Positions 1-7,077 of a DNA stretch of 22,618 nt are shown one piece after another (position 1 is the stretch's first letter; each line of letters starts with the position of its first letter). Below the pieces are notes generated by a model. That model saw only the letters and a program-made list of their open reading frames with translations, had not been told where the DNA came from and did not search any database. Source of the stretch: Bacteroidales bacterium. GTDB taxonomy: Bacteria > Bacteroidota > Bacteroidia > Bacteroidales > P3. The stretch is taken from positions 1 through 22,618 of the forward strand of contig JAFWOP010000040.1 of NCBI GenBank assembly GCA_017545365.1, written 5' to 3'. Made by a program: the position numbers and the translations under genes.

Positions 1-1
1 C

Positions 2-691
2 GTACCCCTGTTCGACATTGCCGACGAGCCAGAAGTGGTGGACGGCCACACCTGCCTGAAGGTGCAGTATGAGAACGAAACCGAAGCCGCCACTATCAGC
101 TCCACCGTATGGTTAGACACCACCTACCACATCCCCTTCCACTACAGCCTGAACGAGGAACTGCCATGGGGACTGCCCGTGCGGGAAGAGATGACCATGA
201 CGATGAAGGGCATGCAGTCCATGCGGATAGTAAACAGGCTGGTCTCAGTAACTGCCGGCAAAGTGGACGACACCTTTTTTGCCATCCCCGACGAGCAAGG
301 GATGGTGAGCCTCAGCATGGGAGCCGACGGGCAACCAGTCATCAGTGGCGACACCACTGGTCTGATGCAGAAGCCCACCACCACGCTGGAGGAGGTAGAC
401 TCCATCGGGTTCCGCAGTGCCATCGCACACGGGAAAACCGTCTGCATGATGACAGCCACCTGGTGCGGTCCCTGCCGACTGATGTATCCCCGATTAGAGA
501 ACGTCAGCAAGCAGGTGGGCAACTCCTACCGTTTCATTAAAGTCGACATCGACAAGTGCCGTTCCATCGCCAAGGAGTACAACACCCTGACCATCCCCGT
601 GGTCATCCTCTTCGAGAACGGGAAAGAGCTGCGCCGCATCACCTCGGCAGCATATAGCGAGGAGGACATCTTGAAGTTTGTCACAGAATAG
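2..691 (+). CDS. Thioredoxin-domain protein, 5' end outside window
   Basis: The reading frame is open from base 2, so the gene starts upstream; the first in-frame GTG at 35 is very unlikely to be the true start. The C-terminal half is a thioredoxin fold with the redox motif TATWCGPCRLMYP (the two cysteines encoded near 464 and 473) and the cis-proline region TIPVVILFENG. The part before it has many beta-prone stretches (STVWLDTTYHIPFHYSL) and resembles periplasmic or outer-membrane-associated lipid-binding or DUF4412-like domains, but I cannot name the family with certainty. Likely role (inference): thiol-disulfide exchange or reduction of an envelope protein outside the cytoplasm. The signal peptide, if present, lies outside the window. 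The next gene starts 11 bp downstream on the same strand, so they are probably co-transcribed. Confidence 0.8.
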   Translation, partial: VPLFDIADEPEVVDGHTCLKVQYENETEAATISSTVWLDTTYHIPFHYSLNEELPWGLPVREEMTMTMKGMQSMRIVNRLVSVTAGKVDDTFFAIPDEQGMVSLSMGADGQPVISGDTTGLMQKPTTTLEEVDSIGFRSAIAHGKTVCMMTATWCGPCRLMYPRLENVSKQVGNSYRFIKVDIDKCRSIAKEYNTLTIPVVILFENGKELRRITSAAYSEEDILKFVTE

Positions 692-702
692 TTATAATAA
701 TC

Positions 703-1134
703 ATGGAACGTCGTAGAATCATAGGAATTGTATTGCTGGCACTGGCAGGGGTGGCCTGCTTGGTGTCGGTGGTATGGAACCTCATCAGAATGCCGGAAGG
801 CGCAGATGCCCGAATCCGCATAGTAGTCTTTATGCTGGCGGAAGTGGCACTATTGGTCCCGTCGGTATGGGCTTTTACCCATCCCGACTCCAAGCCGCTA
901 TTGAAAGGGAAGGATCAGGCAACCACGCAGAGTCTCATCGACCCCGCAGGCTACCGCTACATTACGCTGGGCGTGGCAGCACTGACCTTAGTCTTAATAA
1001 TCAACATCGAGGTTCTCAAAAACACAGGGTGGGACCCATTCGGAAGCTGGGCTTCCACTATTGCCATTCCTGCCTACTGTATTGTCGCGACAGTGGTGAT
1101 GTTTTGGTCGATGTATAAGAGTATTCAGAAATAG
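703..1134 (+). CDS. Small four-helix membrane protein (paralogue A)
   Basis: I do not recognise a named family. The 143-residue product has four predicted membrane helices (about residues 6-26, 38-57, 86-105 and 117-137), so it is an inner-membrane protein. It opens with a basic MERRRIIG segment, and the third helix is preceded by DPAGYRY (80-86). Both features recur in the next gene, and the DP-G motif recurs in the one after, so the three genes look like tandem duplicates. The ATG at 703 is the first in frame and lies 11 bp after the thioredoxin gene. No catalytic residues are visible. A transport-accessory or envelope-stress role is possible but unsupported. Confidence 0.75.
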   Translation: MERRRIIGIVLLALAGVACLVSVVWNLIRMPEGADARIRIVVFMLAEVALLVPSVWAFTHPDSKPLLKGKDQATTQSLIDPAGYRYITLGVAALTLVLIINIEVLKNTGWDPFGSWASTIAIPAYCIVATVVMFWSMYKSIQK

Positions 1135-1139
1135 GCATT

Positions 1140-1607
1140 ATGGAGCAACGCAGAATCATCGGATATATCTTGCTGGCATTGGCCGCCGTCATCTGCCTGA
1201 CATCGAATGTGTGGTTCATTATCAAGATGCCGATGGGAGGTGAGAAGGTATCGCACTTGATATTCAGGACACTGCCCGAGGTGATTGCATTGTTGGCAGT
1301 AGTGTATACCTTTGTCCGGTCGGGGAAGACCGTGAATCTGAAACTGGACATTCGTGAGCGTCGGTTGAAATTGGACGAGAGTCACGCCATCGACCCCTAC
1401 GGCTACAGCTACATCATGCTGGGGGGCATGAGCGTGTGTATAATATTAATCTTTGCCGTTGACATCATGGATAAACTTGGTGTACCCCTGTTCGACAGGA
1501 TTTCCGCTGGATGGTGTATCGTTGTATTGAGTGTCTTGACGGTTGCATTGGTGCTGTGGTTGTCAGTGAAAATAGAAATGGCTAAAAGGCGTGACAATAA
1601 TAGTTAA
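1140..1607 (+). CDS. Small four-helix membrane protein (paralogue B)
   Basis: The 155-residue product has four predicted helices (about 6-28, 40-59, 90-110 and 121-143). Its start, MEQRRIIG then LLALAAVICL, aligns almost residue for residue with the start of the gene at 703, and it carries the matching DPYGYSY motif (85-91) just before helix 3. It differs by a longer charged loop between helices 2 and 3 (LDIRERRLKLDE, 69-80). It begins 5 bp after the previous stop, which points to translational coupling. Function unknown; no enzyme motif is visible. Confidence 0.75.
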   Translation: MEQRRIIGYILLALAAVICLTSNVWFIIKMPMGGEKVSHLIFRTLPEVIALLAVVYTFVRSGKTVNLKLDIRERRLKLDESHAIDPYGYSYIMLGGMSVCIILIFAVDIMDKLGVPLFDRISAGWCIVVLSVLTVALVLWLSVKIEMAKRRDNNS

Positions 1608-1613
1608 CCAACC

Positions 1614-2069
1614 ATGAAAGAGAGAAACAAATCCATCTTCCGTATATTGCTTTTTGCCTCGGTGGGCATACTGCTGGCGCAGACGGTGCTGCTGGCGGTG
1701 CTGGGAAATGATAGGGAGATGCGCATCGTGCTGCCGCTGGTTTTCTTCTTTGTGGAATTGGCGACATGTGCCCTGATGGTCTTCTGCACCCTCAACCCGC
1801 AACACAATTACAACTATACCGTCGAAAGGGTTGATGGCCGGTGGCGTTGGGAGCGTATCAAATATGGGCCTGACCCCGAGGGGTTGCGATATGTGTCGGC
1901 GGGGGTATGCGTGCTGATGCTTGCCCTGCTTTTTGCGGTTATCTCTGCTGCCGTGTTGTGGCCAAACTTGGTGGCAGAAAGAGTGATTGTTGTCGCAGTG
2001 GTGGTTTTGCTGACTGTCTTCTGTATCACTTATTGTATCATAGAGAGTAAATTACGCAAAAAATTATGA
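1614..2069 (+). CDS. Small four-helix membrane protein (paralogue C)
   Basis: This 151-residue product has the same layout as the two preceding genes: a basic N-terminus (MKERNKS), two helices (about 8-30 and 38-60), a polar loop, DPEGLRY (87-93), and two more helices (about 95-115 and 120-143). Primary sequence similarity to A and B is weaker and mostly confined to the DP-G-(R/S)Y motif and helix spacing, so it is the most diverged member. It starts 6 bp after gene B, and its stop overlaps the acyltransferase start in an ATGA, so it belongs to the same transcript. Function unknown. Confidence 0.72.
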   Translation: MKERNKSIFRILLFASVGILLAQTVLLAVLGNDREMRIVLPLVFFFVELATCALMVFCTLNPQHNYNYTVERVDGRWRWERIKYGPDPEGLRYVSAGVCVLMLALLFAVISAAVLWPNLVAERVIVVAVVVLLTVFCITYCIIESKLRKKL

Positions 2070-3208
2070 CTAGAAAACACTTCCTGGATAACATCCGCTG
2101 GACGACAGTGCTGCTGGTGTTGCTCTACCACGTGGTCTATTTCTACAACAACAAGGGAGTCTTCGGCGGCATTGGAGGCTGGGTGGATGACCCCAAGGCC
2201 CAGCCGCAGGATGTGGTGATGTATCTCCTCTATCCGTGGTTTATGATGCTGCTCTTCCTTGTGGCAGGCATCAGCAGCCGCTATGCCTTGCAGAAATCCT
2301 CTCGGGGACAATGGTTCAAGAAACGCACCCGCCAGCTGCTTGTGCCGTCAACGATAGGATTGTTTGTATTCCATTGGATGGTGGGCTATTTCAACACCCA
2401 AGTGGCAGGAATCGATGTGCTGTCCAATGTGCCGCAGCCGGTGAAGTTCTTCCTGTGGGGGGTCAGTGGCATAGGTCCGCTGTGGTTCATTCAGGAGCTT
2501 TGGGTGTTCTCCCTGCTGCTGATTATTATTATCGCTATTGAGCGCGACCGCCTGTACAATGCCGTCGGCCGTCTGCTGCAGGCTTCACGGGGGTGGTCCA
2601 GGCTTTGCCGTATGGCTCTCCTGCTGGTGGGCGGATTCCTCCTTATCTGGGCTGGGGCGCAAGGCTCTATACCTAACCCCGACCCCAATAGTGCCCAGGG
2701 TCTTTGGAACCTCTACCGTCCGGCAGCCTACTTGGTTCCCTTCTTGATGGGGTACTACCTCTTCTCGCGCGACAGTGTGCAGCGTTTCCTGTCGCAATAT
2801 GCCGGCTGGCTGCTTGCCATGGCGGTGGTGGCAGGGGTGGCACTCACCTGTGCCACTTGGGGTGAGAACAACACTGCACCGCTCTACCTGATGCACTGGA
2901 GCACCAACCTCTTTGCCTGGCTGGCCATCCTTGCCATGCTGGCATGCTTCAAGGCATGGGCTGACAGCACCACACCCTTTGCCTCCTATATGACCCGCAG
3001 CAGCTACGGCATCTACATAGTCCACTACCTCGTCATCGCCGCACTCGGCTATATGCTCAAGCTCTACACCCCTCTGCCCCCCGTGGCAGACTACCTCATC
3101 CTCACAGTAGCTGTCTTCACCCTCTCCCCTGCCCTCCACGAGGTGCTGCGCCGCATTCCCTTCCTCCGCTGGGCAGTCTTAGGCATCAAAAAAAACAAAA
3201 TAATCTGA
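2066..3208 (+). CDS. Acyltransferase-3 family membrane protein
   Basis: The 380-residue multi-pass protein begins RKHFLDNIRW then LLYHVVYFYN, the typical opening of acyltransferase-3 (OPG-C/OafA-like) enzymes, with the conserved histidine at residue 22 in helix 1. Near the C-terminus, SSYGIYIVHY is the other hallmark of this family. Such proteins move acyl groups, often acetyl or succinyl, onto periplasmic or surface glycans. The acceptor cannot be inferred here because no glycan cluster is adjacent. About ten hydrophobic segments are visible and there is no extra soluble domain. It overlaps the previous gene by 4 bp (ATGA). Confidence 0.82.
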   Translation: MTRKHFLDNIRWTTVLLVLLYHVVYFYNNKGVFGGIGGWVDDPKAQPQDVVMYLLYPWFMMLLFLVAGISSRYALQKSSRGQWFKKRTRQLLVPSTIGLFVFHWMVGYFNTQVAGIDVLSNVPQPVKFFLWGVSGIGPLWFIQELWVFSLLLIIIIAIERDRLYNAVGRLLQASRGWSRLCRMALLLVGGFLLIWAGAQGSIPNPDPNSAQGLWNLYRPAAYLVPFLMGYYLFSRDSVQRFLSQYAGWLLAMAVVAGVALTCATWGENNTAPLYLMHWSTNLFAWLAILAMLACFKAWADSTTPFASYMTRSSYGIYIVHYLVIAALGYMLKLYTPLPPVADYLILTVAVFTLSPALHEVLRRIPFLRWAVLGIKKNKII

Positions 3209-3238
3209 AATCTCAGAATAATCAGAAAAAATAATACC

Positions 3239-4015
3239 ATGGACGAAATCCTAAAAATCGAAGGCCTCAGCAAGACCTTCACCCTGTCGCGCAAGCAGCA
3301 ACGTCTGGAGCGCACAAACCAACGCCGCAAGGTGGCGGTAGACAACCTGACCCTCACCGCCAATCGGGGCGAGATTTTCGGTCTCCTCGGCCCTAACGGT
3401 GCCGGCAAGACCACCACGCTGCGCATGCTGGCCACCCTCATCAAGCCCGACAAGGGCGACGCTTGGGTAGACGGAAGCAGTATTGTCAGCCAGCCCGAAG
3501 AGGTACGTGGCAAGATAGCTTTTCTCACCAGCGAACTGAAGTTGGAAGACTTCTTCACGCCCAACTATCTCTTCGACTTCTTCAGCGAACTGCACGGTGT
3601 AGACTCCTCCATCGCATCCGCCCGCAAGAAGGTGCTCTTCGACCGCTTTGGCATTGACAAGTTTGCCGAGGTGAAGGTGGCCAACCTCTCCACCGGCATG
3701 AAGCAGAAGGTGAGCATCGTCATCTCGCTGGTTCACGACCCGGACATCATCATCTTCGATGAACCCACCAATGGCCTCGACGTCATCACTGCCCGCACCG
3801 TGACCGACTACCTACAGGAACTCCGCTCCGAAGGCAAGACCATCATCCTCTCCACCCACATCTTCAGCCTGGTGGAACGCCTCTGCGACCGCGTGGGCAT
3901 CATCATCGACGGCCGACTCTCGGCCTGTGGCACCCTTGAGGAGGTCTGCAACGGCCTCACTATCGAAGACCGATTCTTTGAACTATACAAAGCACAGAAA
4001 GGAGACGAAGAATGA
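3239..4015 (+). CDS. ABC transporter ATP-binding protein (NatA-like)
   Basis: The 258-residue ATPase has all nucleotide-binding motifs: Walker A GPNGAGKTT (51-59), signature LSTGMKQK (150-157), Walker B ending FDEPTNGLD (D174, E175), and the switch histidine in LSTH (H207). The start MDEILKIEGLSKTF is the usual beginning for the family. It would power the permease encoded immediately downstream (4-bp overlap), giving an ABC-2/NatAB-type exporter at the inner membrane. NatA/NatB homologues export sodium ions, drugs or peptides; the substrate here is unknown. A basic insert (residues 18-31) before the core fold is slightly longer than in many homologues. Confidence 0.92.
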   Translation: MDEILKIEGLSKTFTLSRKQQRLERTNQRRKVAVDNLTLTANRGEIFGLLGPNGAGKTTTLRMLATLIKPDKGDAWVDGSSIVSQPEEVRGKIAFLTSELKLEDFFTPNYLFDFFSELHGVDSSIASARKKVLFDRFGIDKFAEVKVANLSTGMKQKVSIVISLVHDPDIIIFDEPTNGLDVITARTVTDYLQELRSEGKTIILSTHIFSLVERLCDRVGIIIDGRLSACGTLEEVCNGLTIEDRFFELYKAQKGDEE

Positions 4016-5214
4016 AAAAGCACAACAACACCTGGACAATCATCCGCAAGGAATTTGCCCGTTTCTTTGGCGACCGCCAGCTGGTATTCACCACCGTCAT
4101 CATGCCCGGTCTGCTCATCTATCTTATTTATAGCCTCATGGGTGTCGGCATACGAAATATGGAGACCCAGGGCGAGCAGGACGTGGTAATTATCCGCGTA
4201 GAGAATATGCCCCAAAGCGTGGCACCCTTCCTCGCCTCGCTCGACAGCAGCATCGTCCTCGTGCAGCAACCCGTCAGCCAAGCCGACATCGATGCCCTGC
4301 AGGACAAGGAAATCAACGCTATAGCGATGCGATTCCCTGCCGACTTCGACGCACTGGTGGCCGATTTCGACCCTATGGGCGGACAGCCTGCTCCCAACGT
4401 GGAGATTTACTACAACTCCCTCAACAACGCATCCGACCGTGTGTTCACCATCATAGAGACGTCTCTCAACGCCTATGAGGACGGCATGGCCAACCGTTTC
4501 GACATCAACCGTGCCGACGAGGAGGGGCAGACCTTCAACCAAGCCAGCGACGACCAAGTGCTGGGCGACATCCTCTCCAAGCTCCTGCCCATGCTCATCA
4601 TCATGATGCTCTTCAGCGGTGTGATGGCCATAGCTCCCAGCAGCATCGCCGGCGAGAAAGAACGCGGCACCATTGCCACCCTCCTCGTCACCCCCATGCG
4701 ACGCAACGAGCTGGCCATCGGCAAGATTGTCTCTCTCAGCTGCATCGCACTGCTCAGCGGCGTAAGCAGTTTCATCGGCATTGCGCTCTCGCTGCCCAAT
4801 ATGATACAAGCCGACAGCAACGGCATTGAAATCCCCCTCAACTACACCACCAGCGACTACACCGCCCTGCTGTTGGTCATCTTTGCCTCGGTACTGGTCA
4901 TGGCCTCGGCCATCAGCCTGCTCTCCGCCCTGGCCAAGGACGTGAAGAATGCCGGCACCATGATTACCCCCTTCATGCTCATCATCATGCTGGCTGGTCT
5001 GCTGCCCATGTTCCAGACCGAGACCGTACACAGCCTCGTCAACTACTTCATCCCCTTCTACAACTCCATCCAAGTGATGGCCGATGTCTTCGCCCATTCG
5101 CTCAACTGGACCACCGTGCTTGTCACACTCGGCTCCAACATAGTCTATACCGCCATAGCCATCTGGGGTCTCACCCGCATGTTCAACAGCGAGAAAATCA
5201 TGTTCTCAAGATAA
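4012..5214 (+). CDS. ABC-2 type transporter permease (NatB-like)
   Basis: The 400-residue membrane subunit has one N-terminal helix (about residues 25-45), a large extracytoplasmic domain (about 50-185), then five or more helices in the C-terminal half. That is the layout of NatB/ABC-2 permeases. The segment GEKERGTIATLLVTPMRR just after helix 2 is a strong family signature; it forms the coupling region that contacts the ATPase. The ATGA overlap with the ATP-binding gene supports co-translation and pairing. Substrate unknown. The CPBP protease that follows often accompanies NatAB-type exporters, which may hint at peptide or bacteriocin-related export, but this is inference. Confidence 0.9.
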   Translation: MKKHNNTWTIIRKEFARFFGDRQLVFTTVIMPGLLIYLIYSLMGVGIRNMETQGEQDVVIIRVENMPQSVAPFLASLDSSIVLVQQPVSQADIDALQDKEINAIAMRFPADFDALVADFDPMGGQPAPNVEIYYNSLNNASDRVFTIIETSLNAYEDGMANRFDINRADEEGQTFNQASDDQVLGDILSKLLPMLIIMMLFSGVMAIAPSSIAGEKERGTIATLLVTPMRRNELAIGKIVSLSCIALLSGVSSFIGIALSLPNMIQADSNGIEIPLNYTTSDYTALLLVIFASVLVMASAISLLSALAKDVKNAGTMITPFMLIIMLAGLLPMFQTETVHSLVNYFIPFYNSIQVMADVFAHSLNWTTVLVTLGSNIVYTAIAIWGLTRMFNSEKIMFSR

Positions 5215-5219
5215 AGCTT

Positions 5220-5246
5220 ATCGATACAATAGATACAATAGATTAG
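5220..5246 (+). repeat. Short tandem repeat between permease and protease genes
   Basis: The 39-bp gap contains two adjacent copies of the 9-mer GATACAATA, followed by a partial third (GATTAGGATA). It shows no terminator, so transcription probably runs on into the protease gene. Confidence 0.4.
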
Positions 5247-5253
5247 GATAGAG

Positions 5254-6159
5254 ATGAAAAACGTAAAACTTTATATCGCCATCGCCTTCGGCCTTGTCTG
5301 GGCCGCGGGCTTGGCCTTATATCTGTCGGGAGCCACAGTTGCATCCTTTTCGGGTGCTGCCACTTGGCTGGTTTCAATCTGCATGTTCATTCCTTTGGTG
5401 GCAACGCTCATCTGCCAAAAGACATCCAAAGAACCCCTGCTCCGCAACATCGGCATCAGTTGGAAAGTCAACCGCTGGTGGTTCGTCGGCTGGTTCACAT
5501 TCCCCGTTATCGCGCTGCTCACGTTGCTGTTCACCAACTGGATTAGTGGCATCGACACTCACACCGAAGCCATGCTGACCCTCGGCCAGTCCATGCCCGT
5601 CGGTCCTGCGGGAGCTGCGGCCATTACCCTCCTTTCGGGCATGTTGGCAGGTGTCACCATCAATGCCCTCTTCGCCTTCGGCGAGGAAGTGGGCTGGCGG
5701 GGCTACCTCCTCAAGCAGTTCGAGGGCAAAAACTTCCTCACCTCTGCCATAGTCATCGGCATCATCTGGGGTTTGTGGCACGCGCCGCTCATCCTCCTCG
5801 GGCACAACTACCCGCAGCATCCCCAATGGGGCGTCCTCATGATGGTGGTGGTGTGCATACCCATGAGCTTCATCACCCAGTATTTCCGCGTCAAGAGCGG
5901 CTCCGTCATCGTGGCGGCTATCATGCACGGCACCTGCAACGCAGTGGCGGGCCTGACGACAATCTTTGTCAGCCTTGACCAATACAACGATCTCATTGAC
6001 GGTGCCACCGGCCTTGCCGGCATCCTCGCCATGCTGGTGGTCGCCCTTTGCATCTTCCTCTTCGACCGCTACGTCACCCGCGACCGCATCTGCACCTCCC
6101 CCATCGCCCTGAAGCCGTCAACCAAGCCCCAAGCAGCAGACGACACAACTTCCGAATAG
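5254..6159 (+). CDS. CPBP (Abi/CAAX-like) intramembrane metalloprotease
   Basis: The 301-residue, roughly eight-helix protein contains the conserved CPBP motifs: EEVGWR (E144, E145, R149), GLWHAP (H176) and HGTCN (H225, N229). These residues bind the metal and form the active site within the membrane in Rce1-like proteases, so the enzyme looks intact. In bacteria the family includes proteases involved in bacteriocin self-immunity and peptide maturation, but many members have no known substrate. It follows the NatAB-like exporter by 39 bp on the same strand, so it may process what the exporter moves, or protect against it (inference). The C-terminal tail after residue 275 is polar and probably cytoplasmic. 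Confidence 0.88.
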   Translation: MKNVKLYIAIAFGLVWAAGLALYLSGATVASFSGAATWLVSICMFIPLVATLICQKTSKEPLLRNIGISWKVNRWWFVGWFTFPVIALLTLLFTNWISGIDTHTEAMLTLGQSMPVGPAGAAAITLLSGMLAGVTINALFAFGEEVGWRGYLLKQFEGKNFLTSAIVIGIIWGLWHAPLILLGHNYPQHPQWGVLMMVVVCIPMSFITQYFRVKSGSVIVAAIMHGTCNAVAGLTTIFVSLDQYNDLIDGATGLAGILAMLVVALCIFLFDRYVTRDRICTSPIALKPSTKPQAADDTTSE

Positions 6160-6171
6160 CAATTAGGCAAT

Positions 6172-6200
6172 ATAGAACCACTCGTTTAGGTAGGTTCTAT
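6172..6200 (+). terminator. Weak candidate hairpin after the CPBP gene
   Basis: ATAGAACC (6172-6179) and GGTTCTAT (6193-6200) can pair with a 13-nt loop, 13 bp after the stop codon. There is no run of T after the stem, so intrinsic termination is uncertain. Confidence 0.3.
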
Positions 6201-6246
6201 TATGGGGACTTCTATAAATCACCTCGGAGAGGTGTGACCATTCATA

Positions 6247-6298
6247 ACGTTGCTGCATCTCGGCAGGGCAAGCTTGCTCTACCGAGATGCAGCAACGT
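6247..6298. repeat. 52-bp near-perfect palindrome
   Basis: Arms of 17 bp (6247-6263, ACGTTGCTGCATCTCGG, and its exact complement at 6282-6298) flank an inner inverted repeat centred on GCAAGCTTGC (6268-6277). Only two positions of the whole element fail to pair strictly, one of which would be a G-U pair in RNA. It would extrude as a cruciform or form a very stable hairpin in a transcript. There is no T-tract after it. The arm sequence resembles the direct repeats that follow, suggesting one REP-like family. Confidence 0.85.
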
Positions 6299-6333
6299 CT
6301 CAGAGAAACACCGTACAAGCAATGTACGATGTC

Positions 6334-6394
6334 GCGACCGAATGGGAGCAACATCGTATACCCGCGGTGTAGCGACCGAATGGGAGCAACATCG
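6334..6394. repeat. 23-bp direct repeat, two copies 38 bp apart
   Basis: GCGACCGAATGGGAGCAACA plus TCG occurs exactly at 6334-6356 and again at 6372-6394. The first copy is also bracketed by an 8-bp inverted repeat, TACGATGT (6325-6332) and ACATCGTA (6351-6358). The core CCGA-ATG-AGCAAC resembles the arms of the palindrome just upstream, so these are likely members of one interspersed repeat family. Confidence 0.8.
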
Positions 6395-7037
6395 CATATT
6401 GTGCAGTGCGGTGATAGTCAAAACCTAATAAAACTGCGTCTCGTAGTGAAGCAAATCTGGTGAATTTGCGATAGTGGAGCAAAAGCAAAACGGAGACACA
6501 CAACGACAATGAAAACGAATTAATAGAACCCACCATCAGTCATTTGTTACATTAGCGCGATTACAATAACAATAGGGTTATGTACATACCCCTTGGTGGG
6601 ATGAATTGGAATTCCAAATCCATCCATATATAGGTGGGGGCTGTAAAATGCCTCGAGGAGGCAAACTCTCAATACCTCAACACTTATGGTGCGATGTATA
6701 TCAAGTGAATAACATCGAAGACACGCGCTCTCAAATAAGAACTAACAGAACCCTGCTATATAGATTCGGACTTCTTTTTCTGACGGTATATACACAAGGC
6801 AATTGTAATTGCAAACTTAAATAGCCGTAAATACCGTAATACCATCGTATTATCGAAATAGCATATACCAAAATGCCCTTTTTCAATCCAATTCATGCGA
6901 AAACTCACGCCAACAAACTGTAGTGAAATTACTATTGGACACACCCTTCGACATAGTGGGTACGAAATAACCTCTAGGACGTATATATGTTTTACTGAAT
7001 GTCGATTTCTATTTTACCCTATATCCATTTTTTTTCG

Positions 7038-7045
7038 TATCTTTG
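7038..7045 (+). promoter_or_regulatory. Candidate Bacteroidota -7 promoter element of the cas operon
   Basis: TATCTTTG fits the TAnnTTTG consensus used by the Bacteroidota primary sigma factor and lies 33 bp before the cas3 ATG, after a T-rich stretch. No clear TTG-type -33 box is visible at the expected distance, so the promoter may be weak or activator-dependent. Confidence 0.55.
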
Positions 7046-7077
7046 CAACATGAAACAGAGTAAAAATAGGATAAGTA

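Larger units (their letters stand above)
6160..7077. other. 918-bp gene-free stretch with repeats, upstream of cas3
   Basis: No ORF here has a believable protein; the longest candidates have no family resemblance and run through repeats. The left third (6240-6400) holds a long palindrome and a direct repeat, listed separately. The middle has CCCACCA (6529-6535) pairing with TGGTGGG (6594-6600) around a second small palindrome (TATGTACATA within 6575-6592), and a TTGGAATTCCAA palindrome near 6606. Further on, GCAATTGTAATTGC (6799-6812) is another inverted repeat. The right third becomes AT-rich and ends with the candidate cas promoter. It may be remnants of small non-autonomous elements plus a regulatory region. 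Confidence 0.6.

Noticed and set aside
2..1497. A 16-bp exact match, GTACCCCTGTTCGACA, at 2-17 and 1482-1497, both coding VPLFD
   Set aside because: There is no similarity on either side, so it is most likely chance helped by codon preference.
3808..5097. A 429-codon open frame on the minus strand opposite the ABC genes
   Set aside because: It is a low-complexity, His/Glu/Gly-rich shadow of the GC-rich ABC transporter genes, which have clear family motifs on the plus strand.
6048..6824. Open frames in and before the gene-free stretch (6048-6428, 6300-6536, 6606-6824)
   Set aside because: They overlap the CPBP gene or run through palindromes and direct repeats, and have no protein-family features.
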